Translations under genes and position numbers: made by a program
Part shown: positions 8,364 to 17,691 of the stretch, piece by piece
Position numbering within the stretch: position 1 is the stretch's first letter
Layout: every line of letters starts with the position of its first letter
The notes under the pieces: generated by a model
The model's database searches: none
What the model saw: only the letters and a program-made list of their open reading frames with translations
Told to the model about the DNA's origin: nothing
Assembly (NCBI GenBank): GCA_964390465.1
Contig: CAYMIJ010000001.1
Coordinates: forward strand, 124,001-188,000
From: JADZAI01 sp964390465
Lineage (GTDB): Bacteria > Pseudomonadota > Alphaproteobacteria > Micropepsales > Micropepsaceae
Length of the DNA: 64,000 bases
Reading direction: 5' to 3'

Positions 8364-10415
8364 ATGGAATTGAAAGACGTCACCTCTCTGCATATCCCCT
8401 CGCAGCAGACTGAAGGGCAGACCGCCGTGCCATTCGCCGAACAGTTCGGCGAGCCTGCGCGGCGCTATCGTCTGCGCCAGCCGTCAAACCGACCTTATCG
8501 GCTGGCTGCACTGGTCAGTGCCTTCTGGCTTGGCGGCGCGGTGGCCTTCGTGCTGGGCTATCTGGGGCTGAATGGATTTCTGGCGCTGGACTGGCCCTGG
8601 ATTGCTGGTGTCATTTTTGCCGTTGTTTTTCCTATCTCGTTCATGTGGCTGGCGGCATTGATGGCCAAGCGCTCGCACGGGCTGCAACTGGCCAGCGAGG
8701 ATCTGCTGCAGATTTCCGCCCGGCTGGTTGAGCCGGACACAGCCGCGGGGCGTGAAATCCAGAGCGTAGGCCGCGCCGTGCGGCGTGAAATTGACGCCCT
8801 GAATACCGGGCTGGAGGGCGCGCTACTGCGTGTCCGTAATCTGGAAGGCGCGATGGCGGAACGTCTGGCCGCGATGGAGGAAAGCGCCCGCAGCCTTGAA
8901 GAACGCGGCGATGTGATCCGAACGGCACTGCGCGAGGAGCGCGAACATCTGGCAACGCTGGTCCATGCCGTTTCTGCCGATGCCGACCGCATGGGCGAAC
9001 ATATGCGCAGCCGGACTCAGGCCCTGCGTGATCTGGTGAAACAGTCCGCTGACGATATATCCGCCGCGCAGGAACTGATCGACAGCCGCGCGGTCATGCT
9101 GCGCGACGCCCTCCACGCGGCGTCCGCTGCTGCGTTGGCCAATGCTCAGACGGCTGATCGCGGCAGCGCCACCCTGCTCTCGGCAGCAGAACAACTCGAC
9201 AAGCGTCTGGATGGCTTCATCCAGCGCGGCGAACGCCAGCGCAGTGTGCTGAACGAAGCTGTTGGCGCCATGAAGGCCGAAACACAGGCGCTCGAAACGG
9301 CCATCGGCCAGAACCTCGATGCGCTGAGCGGCATCGGACAGAGCCTTGCTGAACAGACCCGGCGCGCCGATGCAGTGGCTTCGGAAATTGTCAGGCGGGG
9401 CGAAACGGCATCAGGTGCGATTGGGGCGCGGGTTGAAGCGATCGCCGCCAGCTTTGCGGGTCAGGTCGAACGGCTGGACGGCGTTGCGGGCGCTGCCGAA
9501 GCCCGCCTGAAAGACGTTGTTGCTGCTGCATCCGATGCAGCGGAACAGACACGAGCGGCCTTTGAAATGGCTGCGCGAGGGGCCAACAGCGCAGCGGAAC
9601 AATCCAGTCACGCGGCGCACAAGGCGATCTCGCTGATTGCCGAAGCCCTGACAGCGCTCGGTGCCCGTACGCAGGAAGCCCAGAGTGCGGCGCAACTGGC
9701 GGTGAGTGAACTGAGGGCCGAAGCTGACGCCCTGCCTGCGCTTCTGGCGGAACGGGTCAAGGCCATCAGGGCTGCCGATCTCGCCGCTTTGAACCCACCT
9801 GAAACAGAGTCAGAAACGGCCCTGTCGGCGCCTGGTGAGGATCACGCCAGCACCAGTCATCCCGACACCGATGGTCAACGTGACAAACCCGAATGGTTCG
9901 GCTTTGCACGTCGACTTGCGGGCCTCATCCGAAAAGAGCCGGACGCGGCGGCGAAATCCTCGGACTGGCGGCTGTCCACGGCTCTTGCCAACGTCGATGA
10001 CAATCCGCTCCCGCCACCGGGCCGCCGCACCCCTTCCTCACGCATGTCTGTTGATCTCCACCGCGAGGCGCTTCATGTCGTTGAAAAATTGCAGGCGCTG
10101 GCCATCGACCTTGATCGCGCGCTGGGGGATGATCCCGCGCCCGATCTGTGGCGGCGTTATGTGAATGGCGAGCGTAGCGTGTTCACGCGGCGCCTGGTCT
10201 CGATGATTGGGCGCGAAGGTGCTGATCGCATCGCTGAACGTTATGCAGCTGATCCTGAGTTCCGCGCGCATGCCGACCGCTACATGACCGAGTTTGAGGG
10301 CCTGTTGGACGATGCCGCCGCGCGCGACCGCGATCAGGTGTTGGCAGAAACCTTCCTGACGTCACAGACTGGTCGGCTTTATCTCCTGCTCGCTGCTGCG
10401 GTCGGACGGTTGTGA
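8364..10415 (+). CDS. TipN-like polarity protein (two membrane spans plus long coiled coil)
   Basis: 683 residues. A short cytoplasmic N-terminus is followed by two membrane segments (about 46-68 and 77-100) and then a long Ala/Glu/Arg-rich region to about residue 480 with strong coiled-coil character (EERGDVIRTALREEREHL and similar). A low-complexity linker leads to a conserved globular C-terminus (SVDLHREALHVVEKLQALAIDLDRAL to the end). This layout matches Caulobacter TipN, which marks the new pole and orients the flagellum and chromosome segregation; TipN itself is longer. The assignment is by architecture and is moderate. The ribosome-binding site is weak. A near-match to a CtrA box (TTAA-N7-TCAA, 8299-8313) lies upstream. 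Confidence 0.65.
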   Translation: MELKDVTSLHIPSQQTEGQTAVPFAEQFGEPARRYRLRQPSNRPYRLAALVSAFWLGGAVAFVLGYLGLNGFLALDWPWIAGVIFAVVFPISFMWLAALMAKRSHGLQLASEDLLQISARLVEPDTAAGREIQSVGRAVRREIDALNTGLEGALLRVRNLEGAMAERLAAMEESARSLEERGDVIRTALREEREHLATLVHAVSADADRMGEHMRSRTQALRDLVKQSADDISAAQELIDSRAVMLRDALHAASAAALANAQTADRGSATLLSAAEQLDKRLDGFIQRGERQRSVLNEAVGAMKAETQALETAIGQNLDALSGIGQSLAEQTRRADAVASEIVRRGETASGAIGARVEAIAASFAGQVERLDGVAGAAEARLKDVVAAASDAAEQTRAAFEMAARGANSAAEQSSHAAHKAISLIAEALTALGARTQEAQSAAQLAVSELRAEADALPALLAERVKAIRAADLAALNPPETESETALSAPGEDHASTSHPDTDGQRDKPEWFGFARRLAGLIRKEPDAAAKSSDWRLSTALANVDDNPLPPPGRRTPSSRMSVDLHREALHVVEKLQALAIDLDRALGDDPAPDLWRRYVNGERSVFTRRLVSMIGREGADRIAERYAADPEFRAHADRYMTEFEGLLDDAAARDRDQVLAETFLTSQTGRLYLLLAAAVGRL

Positions 10416-10419
10416 GATT

Positions 10420-11043
10420 TCATTCGTAATATCGTTTCCGGTCGGCATTGCCCTCAGTCAGCACCCAGACAACGGTGCGCTTCAGCACTTTGCCCAGCGC
10501 CTCATCGAAGGCCTGCACGATGTCGGGTACACGATCACTGGTCGCAGCAACGCTTTGCGTCGCCGTGGTCGAAGCGATGATGGCACCACTCGACTGACGC
10601 ACCAGCTTCAGCACCAGACGCACGGTCACGTTTATGGCACCATCGCTTTTGATGGCTTCAAATTCGCGCAGCTCCGATGTCAGCACATAATCGCCGATCA
10701 TGCCGATGGCACGTCGCCCAACGCCTGTGATCTTGCCTGAGTTCTCGAACGACTCCACCAGCAGGGTCTGCACGAGCGCAGGCGCGCGGTCTGTCCATTT
10801 CACGTCGGGATAATACTGCATCTCCAGCGCCTGCGGACGAATGGCAATACGGTCGGTGTTGATCGCGTTCGGTGTGGTGGGTTCTTCCACCACAAGCTGC
10901 CAGCGCACATCGGGCAACGGGTCCGTAAATGTGTTTTTGGGGGACAGATCAAACAGAGTCGGCGGGGTCGGTGAAATAACCGAGCATCCACCCAACATCA
11001 CTGCGCCTGCCAGAAACAAGCCTGCTGTGAAACGCGCCATCAT
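10420..11043 (-). CDS. ABC-type transport auxiliary lipoprotein (PqiC/LptE-like, MCE system)
   Basis: 207 residues with a lipoprotein signal ending LGGC (lipid-modified Cys20). The body matches the ABC_trans_aux family found with MCE transporters: FDLSPKNTF, then a VVEEPTTPNAINTDRIAIR stretch and VLVESF-like TLLVESFENSGKI. These lipoproteins are thought to sit on the inner face of the outer membrane and help lipid movement between membranes. It is last of four genes; its start overlaps the MCE gene stop by 4 bp (11040-11043). Confidence 0.88.
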   Translation of the reverse strand: MMARFTAGLFLAGAVMLGGCSVISPTPPTLFDLSPKNTFTDPLPDVRWQLVVEEPTTPNAINTDRIAIRPQALEMQYYPDVKWTDRAPALVQTLLVESFENSGKITGVGRRAIGMIGDYVLTSELREFEAIKSDGAINVTVRLVLKLVRQSSGAIIASTTATQSVAATSDRVPDIVQAFDEALGKVLKRTVVWVLTEGNADRKRYYE

Positions 11044-11939
11044 CTGCCGCCCTTGTATTCTGGCGCATTGTTGCCAGTGAAAAAGCCCGCCGGATTGCTT
11101 TCGATCTTGCTGAAGACACGCTGGAGCGTTGACGTCAGCGAACGTGCTTCCTGCACGAAAGCGGTCAGCGCATTCAACCCGCCGCGCGCGAAGTCGCGAA
11201 AGGCTGGCCGCACATCGACCATCATGGCATCGACATTCGCCGCCAGCGAAGCGACCTTCTCGCCTGCTGCACTCAGGTTCTGCAAAGCGGGTCCGGCATC
11301 CTTGCTGGCCACTTCCAGATTGGCGGTAATCGCATCAAGCCTGTTGGCCGCAGCGTCGATCTTCTTGGTCATGCTGTCGAGGCTGGCCGAGAAGGTGCGC
11401 ATATTCTCAAGTGATTCTGCAACGGCAGCGCGGTTCCTGTCCGACAGAAGCGCATTGCCACGGGCCAGCAGGCTGGCTGCCGATGCGATCAGGTTCGGCG
11501 CTGTTTCGGCCAGCTCCTGAATGCCGGTCAACCGTGCCGGGATGGTCGGATAATCCTCATCGACAGCTTCCAGCGGCTTGCTGTTTGGCGAGCCGCCGGA
11601 AAGCTGAACCGTGCCAACGCCGGTCAGCAGCCCAGACTCAATCGCCGCGACAGTATCTTCCTTCACAGGCGTTCCGGCATTCAGGCGCACGAGAACACGA
11701 ACGCGGCGTGGATCGTTGGGGTCAAGCCGCACATCGGCGACCTCGCCCACCTTGATACCCGAATACCGGACCTCCGAAGCGACGCCCAAGCCTGAGACGC
11801 CACCCTCGAAGAAAATCCGATATTCGTCATAGCGCTTATCGAACCTGAACTGGCCCAGCCAGACAAGGAACACAAAGGCCAGAAGCACGGTGGCCAGTGT
11901 GAACGCGCCGATCAGAACATGCCGCGCCTTGATTTCCAT
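11040..11939 (-). CDS. MlaD-family MCE protein
   Basis: 299 residues. An N-terminal anchor (RHVLIGAFTLATVLLAFVFLVWLG) precedes a single MCE domain (about 40-120: FEGGVSGLGVASEVRYSGIKVGEV, then VLVRLNAGTPVKEDTVAAIE and GLLTGVGTVQLSGG). A long helical tail follows. MCE domains form hexameric rings that shuttle phospholipid through the periplasm. It directly follows the ATPase gene with no gap, and the lipoprotein overlaps its end, so the four genes form one operon. Confidence 0.92.
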   Translation of the reverse strand: MEIKARHVLIGAFTLATVLLAFVFLVWLGQFRFDKRYDEYRIFFEGGVSGLGVASEVRYSGIKVGEVADVRLDPNDPRRVRVLVRLNAGTPVKEDTVAAIESGLLTGVGTVQLSGGSPNSKPLEAVDEDYPTIPARLTGIQELAETAPNLIASAASLLARGNALLSDRNRAAVAESLENMRTFSASLDSMTKKIDAAANRLDAITANLEVASKDAGPALQNLSAAGEKVASLAANVDAMMVDVRPAFRDFARGGLNALTAFVQEARSLTSTLQRVFSKIESNPAGFFTGNNAPEYKGGR

Positions 11940-12746
11940 CTACCTCTCCGCCTGCGCCGTATGGCCATCGGCCACCCACGCATTAGTTGCCGCCCGTGCG
12001 CGCGGACCATGAAAATACTCTTTAACCCAGGGATGCTCCACCTGAAGCATATCTTCCATCGAACCTGTGACCAGCACACGCTTTTCGGCCAGGACAGCAA
12101 TCCGGTCACAGATCGCATGCAGACTGTCCAGATCATGCGTGACCATGAACACGGTCAGCCCCATGGTCTGCTTGAGCTGCAGGATCAACTGATCGAAGGC
12201 CGCCGCCCCGATGGGGTCAAGGCCTGCGGTGGGCTCATCAAGGAAGACGATCTCGGGGTCGAGTGACAGCGCGCGCGCCAGCCCGGCCCGTTTCTTCATG
12301 CCGCCAGATAGCTCCGATGGATATTTCGGCCCGGCATTTTGCGGCAGGCCAACCAGCCCGACCTTCACGGCGGCCAACTCATCCATGAGCTGCTGCGGCA
12401 GGCGAAGATGCTCGCGCATTGGCACCTGAATATTCTGGGCCACCGTCAGGCTGGAAAACAACGCGCCTTCCTGAAACAGCACGCCCCAACGTGTTTCCAC
12501 TTCGCGGCGTTCGTCATCCGGCATCGCACGAAGATTGTGACCGAACACCCGAACTTCGCCATCGGCGGGCGTGCTTAAGCCCACGATGGACCTCAACAGA
12601 ACCGACTTGCCCGTGCCTGAGCCGCCGACAATACCCAGCACCTCGCCGCGATAGACATCCAGATCAAGCTGATCGTGGACAACCTGCTCGCCGAACTGGT
12701 TGCGCAGTCCGCGCACCTGAATGACTGCTTCGCGTTTTCCGGTCAT
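11940..12746 (-). CDS. ABC transporter ATPase, MlaF type
   Basis: 268 residues. Walker A is GGSGTGKS (41-48), the signature is LSGGM, and Walker B is IVFLDEPTAGLD followed by MVTHDLDSL with the switch His. The Q-loop lies in LFQEGALFSSLTVAQN. The features LFQEGALFSSLTV and ELSGGMKKR are typical of MlaF-like ATPases that power MCE lipid transporters. It lies 3 bp after the permease gene and abuts the MCE gene. The C-terminal extension after HGPRA is poorly conserved. Confidence 0.93.
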   Translation of the reverse strand: MTGKREAVIQVRGLRNQFGEQVVHDQLDLDVYRGEVLGIVGGSGTGKSVLLRSIVGLSTPADGEVRVFGHNLRAMPDDERREVETRWGVLFQEGALFSSLTVAQNIQVPMREHLRLPQQLMDELAAVKVGLVGLPQNAGPKYPSELSGGMKKRAGLARALSLDPEIVFLDEPTAGLDPIGAAAFDQLILQLKQTMGLTVFMVTHDLDSLHAICDRIAVLAEKRVLVTGSMEDMLQVEHPWVKEYFHGPRARAATNAWVADGHTAQAER

Positions 12747-12749
12747 GCG

Positions 12750-13928
12750 TCAGATGCCGAGATTGACGAACAGGATGGAGAAGAACGCATCTGCAATGAT
12801 GACCACAAAAATACCTTCGACCACAGCCTTCGTCGTACGCTCACCAAGCGACTCAGCACTGCCTGACACGCGTAGCCCCTCAAAACACCCAATCGACGCA
12901 ATCAGAAAGGCGAAAACAGGCGCTTTGATGACGCCGACCCAGAAAGTCCAAACCCCCAGCACGCTTTGCAGGCGATCCACATACATGCCCGGCGAAATAT
13001 CCAGCGCGAACATCGCAACCACCCCACCGCCGAACAGGCCCGCCATGTTGGCGAGAAAGCCCAGCAGCGGCAGTGCGATGACCAGCGCCAGAACGCGCGG
13101 GATGATGAGCATCTCCACCGGATCAAGCCCTAGTGTGCGCATGGCGTCGATTTCCTCGCGCATCTTCATCGACCCGATCTGGGCTGCGAAGGCGCTGCCC
13201 GAACGGCCCGCAATCAGAATGGCGGTCAAAAGGATGCCGATCTCGCGCAGGAACGAGATGCCGATCAGATCGACCGTGAAAATCGCCGCACCAAACTTGA
13301 TGAGCTGTTCCGAGCCCTGATAGGCAAGCACTGCACCGATCAGGAATGACATCAGCATGACGATCGGCACGGCATCGAGCCCGGTCGCCTCGATATGATG
13401 CACCAGGGACGTGAAGCGCAGACGTGCCGGCTTGACGATCGTGCGCCCTAAGGTGCTGATGATCAGTCCCATGAATCCGACAGCATCCAGTGCGCCCCGC
13501 CAGACATGTTCAAGACTCTGGCCTGTGCGCGCCAGAAGCTCGACGACAACACCAGGGTCGGGCCTTGGCTTTTCGGGCTTGGGTTCAGCAAGATGAACGG
13601 CATCCAGCAAAGAAGCCGCGTCTTCTGACATGCCCTCAATAGTGACGGTGGCGCCTGCCGCCATGAAGCGGTCGCGGGTGCGCTCGATCAGCCATGCTCC
13701 GGCTGTATCAAACTTGCCGACGCCGGACACGTCGAAGGCCGCCGTCGCGGCTGAGGGAATACGCAGCGCGTCGAGCTGTTCTTCCAGCATGTTCGACTGG
13801 CGCACCACCCAGTCACCAGAGGCGACCAGAACGGGCGCGCCGCCGCGCATCTGCAGCACAGCCGAGGCCGGGCGCAATGGCGCACCTGCAGGCGCATCGT
13901 GTGGGTCACTGACTTCAGTCAGGGTCAT
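12750..13928 (-). CDS. MlaE-family permease with N-terminal STAS-like domain
   Basis: 392 residues. The first 110 or so residues look like a STAS domain (VLVASGDWVVRQSNMLEEQLDAL and FDVSGVGKFDTAGAWLIERT). The rest is a MlaE permease with at least five hydrophobic segments and the family core GLDAVPIVMLMSFLIGAVLAY, FLREIGILLTAILIAGRSGSAFAA and MRTLGLDPVEMLIIPR. STAS-MlaE fusions are known in proteobacteria; in the E. coli Mla system the STAS protein is separate (MlaB). This is the first gene of the four-gene lipid transporter operon. Confidence 0.92.
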   Translation of the reverse strand: MTLTEVSDPHDAPAGAPLRPASAVLQMRGGAPVLVASGDWVVRQSNMLEEQLDALRIPSAATAAFDVSGVGKFDTAGAWLIERTRDRFMAAGATVTIEGMSEDAASLLDAVHLAEPKPEKPRPDPGVVVELLARTGQSLEHVWRGALDAVGFMGLIISTLGRTIVKPARLRFTSLVHHIEATGLDAVPIVMLMSFLIGAVLAYQGSEQLIKFGAAIFTVDLIGISFLREIGILLTAILIAGRSGSAFAAQIGSMKMREEIDAMRTLGLDPVEMLIIPRVLALVIALPLLGFLANMAGLFGGGVVAMFALDISPGMYVDRLQSVLGVWTFWVGVIKAPVFAFLIASIGCFEGLRVSGSAESLGERTTKAVVEGIFVVIIADAFFSILFVNLGI

Positions 13929-14026
13929 GGCGCAAATGAACGTCTTGCCCCGGCAGCGTCAACCCTGAATGGTCATTTGAGGGCCATCGACACGAATCAG
14001 CCGCATCTCTATGTGATGAGCCTGTC

Positions 14027-14899
14027 ATGAAGCTCGTTCACGCAGTTTTGACTGCCCTGCTGTTCCTGTCTCCGGCCATCGCGCAGGACACGACTGATGA
14101 CAGCTCCATTGAAAGGGGCAGCTCCAGCGAAGCCTATGAGGCGTTCATCACCGGGCGATATGAGGAGGCATTGGCCATCTGGCTGCCGCTTGCCAATGGC
14201 GGAGACGTCACCGCCCAGTTCAATATCGGTGTCATGTATGCCAACGGACTGGGCGTCGAACGCAACATGAAGTCTGCTATGGACTGGTGGCGGCGGGCAT
14301 CCGATCAGCTTCATGTGCGTGCCTCGCATAATCTGGCACTGGCGATGCTGATGGGAGAGCCGCAAGATGGCCCCCACGAAGACATCGACTTCACCGCCGT
14401 TCTGCGCCTGCTCAAAATGGCATCTGACGCTGGTTATCCCAATTCTGAATACACGCTCGGCAAGCTTTATCAGGAAGGCGTCGGCGTGGAGAAAGACGAG
14501 CGCCGGGCGGCAGAGCTGTTCCTCAGCGCCTCGATTAAGGGGTTTGCCAAGGCGCAGTATAATCTTGGCAAGGTGTTCCGCGACGGGGCGGGCATGACGA
14601 AGAACGATGAACTGTCATTGTTCTGGTTTCTTGAGGCGGCAGAGCGCGGTCATGCACGGGCCGAGGACAAGATAGCGACCCGCTATCTTTCGGGGCAGGG
14701 CGTCGAGAAAGACGAGATCGAAGCGTTGAAATGGTCAATCCTGGCCGGGACACAGGGTATTCAGGAAGCGCAGCGCCGCCGCTTTGATCTTGAGGCCCGG
14801 TTGACGCAGCACGACATTGAAGAAGCTGTCCAGCGCGCGGCCGCCTTTGCCCCGCGCAAGGGGCCGGTTCTGAACCTGCCCAAAGCGCCAGTCCAATGA
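14027..14899 (+). CDS. Secreted Sel1-repeat protein
   Basis: 290 residues with a cleavable signal peptide (MKLVHAVLTALLFLSPAIAQ). At least five Sel1 (TPR-like) repeats follow: AQFNIGVMYANGLGVERN, SEYTLGKLYQEGVGVEKD, AQYNLGKVFRDGAGMTKN and AEDKIATRYLSGQGVEKD are the clearest. Such solenoids bind other proteins in the periplasm. Its stop overlaps the next start by 4 bp, so it is translated with the dipeptide epimerase. That pairing suggests a link to peptidoglycan turnover, which is inference. Confidence 0.88.
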   Translation: MKLVHAVLTALLFLSPAIAQDTTDDSSIERGSSSEAYEAFITGRYEEALAIWLPLANGGDVTAQFNIGVMYANGLGVERNMKSAMDWWRRASDQLHVRASHNLALAMLMGEPQDGPHEDIDFTAVLRLLKMASDAGYPNSEYTLGKLYQEGVGVEKDERRAAELFLSASIKGFAKAQYNLGKVFRDGAGMTKNDELSLFWFLEAAERGHARAEDKIATRYLSGQGVEKDEIEALKWSILAGTQGIQEAQRRRFDLEARLTQHDIEEAVQRAAAFAPRKGPVLNLPKAPVQ

Positions 14900-15882
14900 C
14901 CAGCCGTCATATCAGCATCCGCCGCGAATCATGGCCTCTCGCGCGACCATTCGCGATTTCACGCGGCACCAAGACCACTGCAGACGTTATCGTCTGTGAG
15001 ATCACACAGGACGGATTTACCGGGCGCGGCGAGTGCGTGCCCTATGGCCGCTATGGCGAGACGCTGGAAAGCGTTGAGCTGGAATTGGAGGCAATCCGCG
15101 ATTCTCTCAGCGACGGAGCATCACGCGAAATGCTTCAACGCATGCTGCCCGCCGGGGCCGCGCGCAATGCAGCGGACTGTGCGCTGTGGGACATGGAAGC
15201 CAAGCTGGCAGGTATGCATGCATGGCGGCTGGCCGGTCTTGCTGAACCGCAGCCCGCGATTACAGCATTCACGATCAGTCTCGGGTCGCCGGATGACATG
15301 GGCGCGCAGGCTGAGGCGGCGCATATGCGGCCCTTACTCAAACTGAAGCTTGGCGCAGATCATCCGGTCGCCTGCGTTGCCGCAGTGCGCCAGGCAGCGC
15401 CCCGCGCGCGCCTGATTGCCGATGCCAATGAAGGCTGGAGCTTTGCCCAGCTCAGGGAAATCGCCCCTGAGCTTACAAGGCTGGGACTTGAACTGGTGGA
15501 ACAACCGGTCCCGTCAGGCGATGATGCCATGTTGAGCACATGGCAAAGCCCCATCATCCTGTGCGCCGACGAAAGCTGCCATGTCGCCGCCGATATCCCA
15601 AAGCTGGCGGGCCGCTATGGTGCGGTGAACATCAAACTCGACAAAACCGGCGGCTTCACCGAGGCGCTGGCCAGTGTACGGGCCGCTGAACAGGCGGGCC
15701 TGAAGATCATGGTGGGCTGCATGGTGGCAACCTCGCTCGCTATGGCCCCGGCGGCTCTGCTCGCCGGGCATGCCGCCTATGTGGACCTCGACGGCCCTCT
15801 TCTGCTGAAGAATGACCGGCAAGGGGGCCTGCGTTTTGAGGGCAGCCTGATGCACCCGCCCGCCCGTTCACTGTGGGGTTAG
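14896..15882 (+). CDS. Dipeptide (L-Ala-D/L-Glu) epimerase, enolase superfamily
   Basis: 328 residues. Enolase-superfamily catalytic features are in place: a KxK pair (Lys149, Lys151 in LLKLKLG), metal ligands in DANEGW (Asp176), VEQP (Glu202) and DES (Asp225), and the second catalytic Lys in NIKLDKTGG (Lys247). These match the muconate-lactonising subgroup and best fit L-Ala-D/L-Glu epimerases, which recycle murein peptides. Specificity within the subgroup cannot be fixed from sequence. It overlaps the Sel1 gene by 4 bp and lies 64 bp before pqqA. A hairpin with 6-bp arms (15890-15908) lies in that gap. Confidence 0.85.
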   Translation: MTSRHISIRRESWPLARPFAISRGTKTTADVIVCEITQDGFTGRGECVPYGRYGETLESVELELEAIRDSLSDGASREMLQRMLPAGAARNAADCALWDMEAKLAGMHAWRLAGLAEPQPAITAFTISLGSPDDMGAQAEAAHMRPLLKLKLGADHPVACVAAVRQAAPRARLIADANEGWSFAQLREIAPELTRLGLELVEQPVPSGDDAMLSTWQSPIILCADESCHVAADIPKLAGRYGAVNIKLDKTGGFTEALASVRAAEQAGLKIMVGCMVATSLAMAPAALLAGHAAYVDLDGPLLLKNDRQGGLRFEGSLMHPPARSLWG

Positions 15883-15946
15883 GGTCTTGCGCCGCAGCCA
15901 AAGCGGCGTATCCTCGGGCTGTCATCATATGAGGGAGTAGACTCCG

Positions 15947-16042
15947 ATGCAGAAGAAAAGCTGGACCAAGCCCAAGGCTGTCGAGTCGCATGCGGCCATG
16001 GAGATCAACTGCTACGTCTCCTGCACGCTGAAGACGAAGTAA
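15947..16042 (+). CDS. pqqA: PQQ precursor peptide PqqA
   Basis: A 31-residue ORF with a good ribosome-binding site (GAGGGAG, about 9 bases before the ATG). It carries the SWTKP start seen in many PqqA peptides and the key Glu-x3-Tyr: Glu19 and Tyr23 in MEINCYVSC. PQQ is built by crosslinking this Glu to this Tyr. It is followed after 18 bp by pqqB. The last eight residues are unusual: Cys22 and Cys26 flank the Tyr and the tail is basic (TLKTK), where better-known PqqA tails are different. Confidence 0.9.
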   Translation: MQKKSWTKPKAVESHAAMEINCYVSCTLKTK

Positions 16043-16060
16043 GGCATTCAGACCTTTTCC

Positions 16061-16963
16061 ATGCGGCTTCTGGTTCTGGGATCGGGGGCTGGCGGTGGTC
16101 TTCCGCAATGGAATGCACTGAACCCAAACGGGCGGGCCGCCTTCGGGCGTGACCCGCTCGTTTCGCATCGTACCCAGTGTGCGTTGGCGGTCAGTGCTGA
16201 TGGTGTGTCGTGGGCCCTGCTCAACGCCGCGCCTGACCTGCGCCAGCAGATTATCGACAACCCGCAGCTTCACCCAAAGGATGCGCCACGGTCCTCGCCC
16301 ATCAAGGCAGTCCTGCTGACGGGCGCAGAGATCGACCAGATCACGGGCCTGCTGGCCTTGCGTGAGCGCCAGCCTTTCACGCTTTACGGATCGCGCCCCA
16401 CCTTGACGGCGCTGGCGATGAACCCGGTGTTTGAGGCGCTGGCCGAGGGCGTCGTGGCGCGCTGTGCGATTGAGCCGTCACGGCCATTCGCGCCACTCAA
16501 TGACTTGAGCGTCACCGCGCTCGATATTCCGGGCAAGGCCCCTCTCTATCTGGAACGGACGCGCGCCAACCCCACACAAGGCGAAGCGGGCGACTGCCTC
16601 GCCTTTGTCATCGGGCACAATGGCAAACGTGCCGTATTCGCGCCGGGCTGCGCCGCCATGACGGATGACCTCATCGCCGCCTGCAATACGGCCGACATTG
16701 TGTTCTTCGATGGTACGCTGTTCCGCGATGATGAAATGATCGCATCCGGCGAAGGCACCAAGACCGGACGCCGCATGGGGCACATGCCGATGACCGGCCC
16801 GGACAGCACGGCTGAGGCTTTCAGCGTACTAACCCCGAAGCGCAAGGTTTTCATCCATATCAACAACACCAACCCGGCGCTGCGCTATGACAGCGGCGAA
16901 CGGCGTGCTCTGCTGGAGCTTGGCTGGGAGATCGCCGAAGACGGGATGGAGATCACGCTGTGA
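16061..16963 (+). CDS. pqqB: PqqB, PQQ biosynthesis protein (metallo-beta-lactamase fold)
   Basis: 300 residues, the usual PqqB length. The start RLLVLGSGAGGGLPQWN and the motifs RTQCALAVSADG, LLTGAEIDQITGLLALRE and GHMPMTGPDSTAEAF are diagnostic. The fold is that of metallo-beta-lactamases; the protein is thought to hydroxylate the crosslinked Glu-Tyr intermediate. It is second in pqqABCDE and overlaps pqqC by 4 bp (GTGA). Confidence 0.95.
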   Translation: MRLLVLGSGAGGGLPQWNALNPNGRAAFGRDPLVSHRTQCALAVSADGVSWALLNAAPDLRQQIIDNPQLHPKDAPRSSPIKAVLLTGAEIDQITGLLALRERQPFTLYGSRPTLTALAMNPVFEALAEGVVARCAIEPSRPFAPLNDLSVTALDIPGKAPLYLERTRANPTQGEAGDCLAFVIGHNGKRAVFAPGCAAMTDDLIAACNTADIVFFDGTLFRDDEMIASGEGTKTGRRMGHMPMTGPDSTAEAFSVLTPKRKVFIHINNTNPALRYDSGERRALLELGWEIAEDGMEITL

Positions 16964-17691
16964 CAGCTTTCATGGACGCCGCCGCCTTTGAAGCCGCCCT
17001 GCGCGCGGTTGGCGCCGAGCGTTATCACGACAAGCATCCCTTTCACCGGATGCTGCATGACGGCAGGCTGAACCGTACACAGGTTCAGGCATGGGCGTTG
17101 AACCGCTATGTCTATCAGGCTCATATCCCCATCAAGGATGCGGCCCTGATCGCGCGCTGTGACGATCCTGCACTGCGCAAAGCGTGGCGTTCGCGCCTTG
17201 CCGATCACGATGGAGATGAAACACGCATTGGCGGGATTGCCCGCTGGTTGAAACTCACCGATGCGCTGAGTCTTGATCGCACCATGGTGACATCCATGCG
17301 GGCCGCCCTGCCCGGCACGATTTTCGCTGTCGAAGCCTATGTGAACTTCGTGCGCCAGCGTTCGCTGCTGGAGGCGGTTGCATCGTCACTCACAGAGCTG
17401 TTCGCACCGAAGATCATTGCCGAGCGTGTTGAGGGCATGTTGGCCAATTATGATTTCGTCGACCGCGAGGCGCTCGCCTATTTCGCACCACGCCTAACCG
17501 AAGCGCCGCAGGATTCTGCTTTTGCGCTGGCCTGGTGCACCGAACATGCGCGCACGCCAGAAGATCAGCAGGCGGTGATCCGTGCACTCCAATTCAAATG
17601 CGGCGTGCTGTGGTCGATGCTGGATGCGCTCTATTTCGCCTATGTCGAGCCGGGCCTGCCGATCCCCGGCGCGTTTGCACCCACGCCATGA
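16960..17691 (+). CDS. pqqC: PqqC, final oxidase of PQQ synthesis
   Basis: 243 residues. The cofactor-free oxidase that performs the last ring closure and eight-electron oxidation to PQQ. Family motifs include HPFHRMLHDGRLNRTQVQAWALNRY (split across about residues 25-50), RDHDGDE-like LADHDGDETRIGG and QRSLLEAVASSLTELFAP. The start is a GTG overlapping the pqqB stop; an ATG at 16972 is possible. It overlaps pqqD by 4 bp (ATGA). Confidence 0.95.
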   Translation: MTAFMDAAAFEAALRAVGAERYHDKHPFHRMLHDGRLNRTQVQAWALNRYVYQAHIPIKDAALIARCDDPALRKAWRSRLADHDGDETRIGGIARWLKLTDALSLDRTMVTSMRAALPGTIFAVEAYVNFVRQRSLLEAVASSLTELFAPKIIAERVEGMLANYDFVDREALAYFAPRLTEAPQDSAFALAWCTEHARTPEDQQAVIRALQFKCGVLWSMLDALYFAYVEPGLPIPGAFAPTP

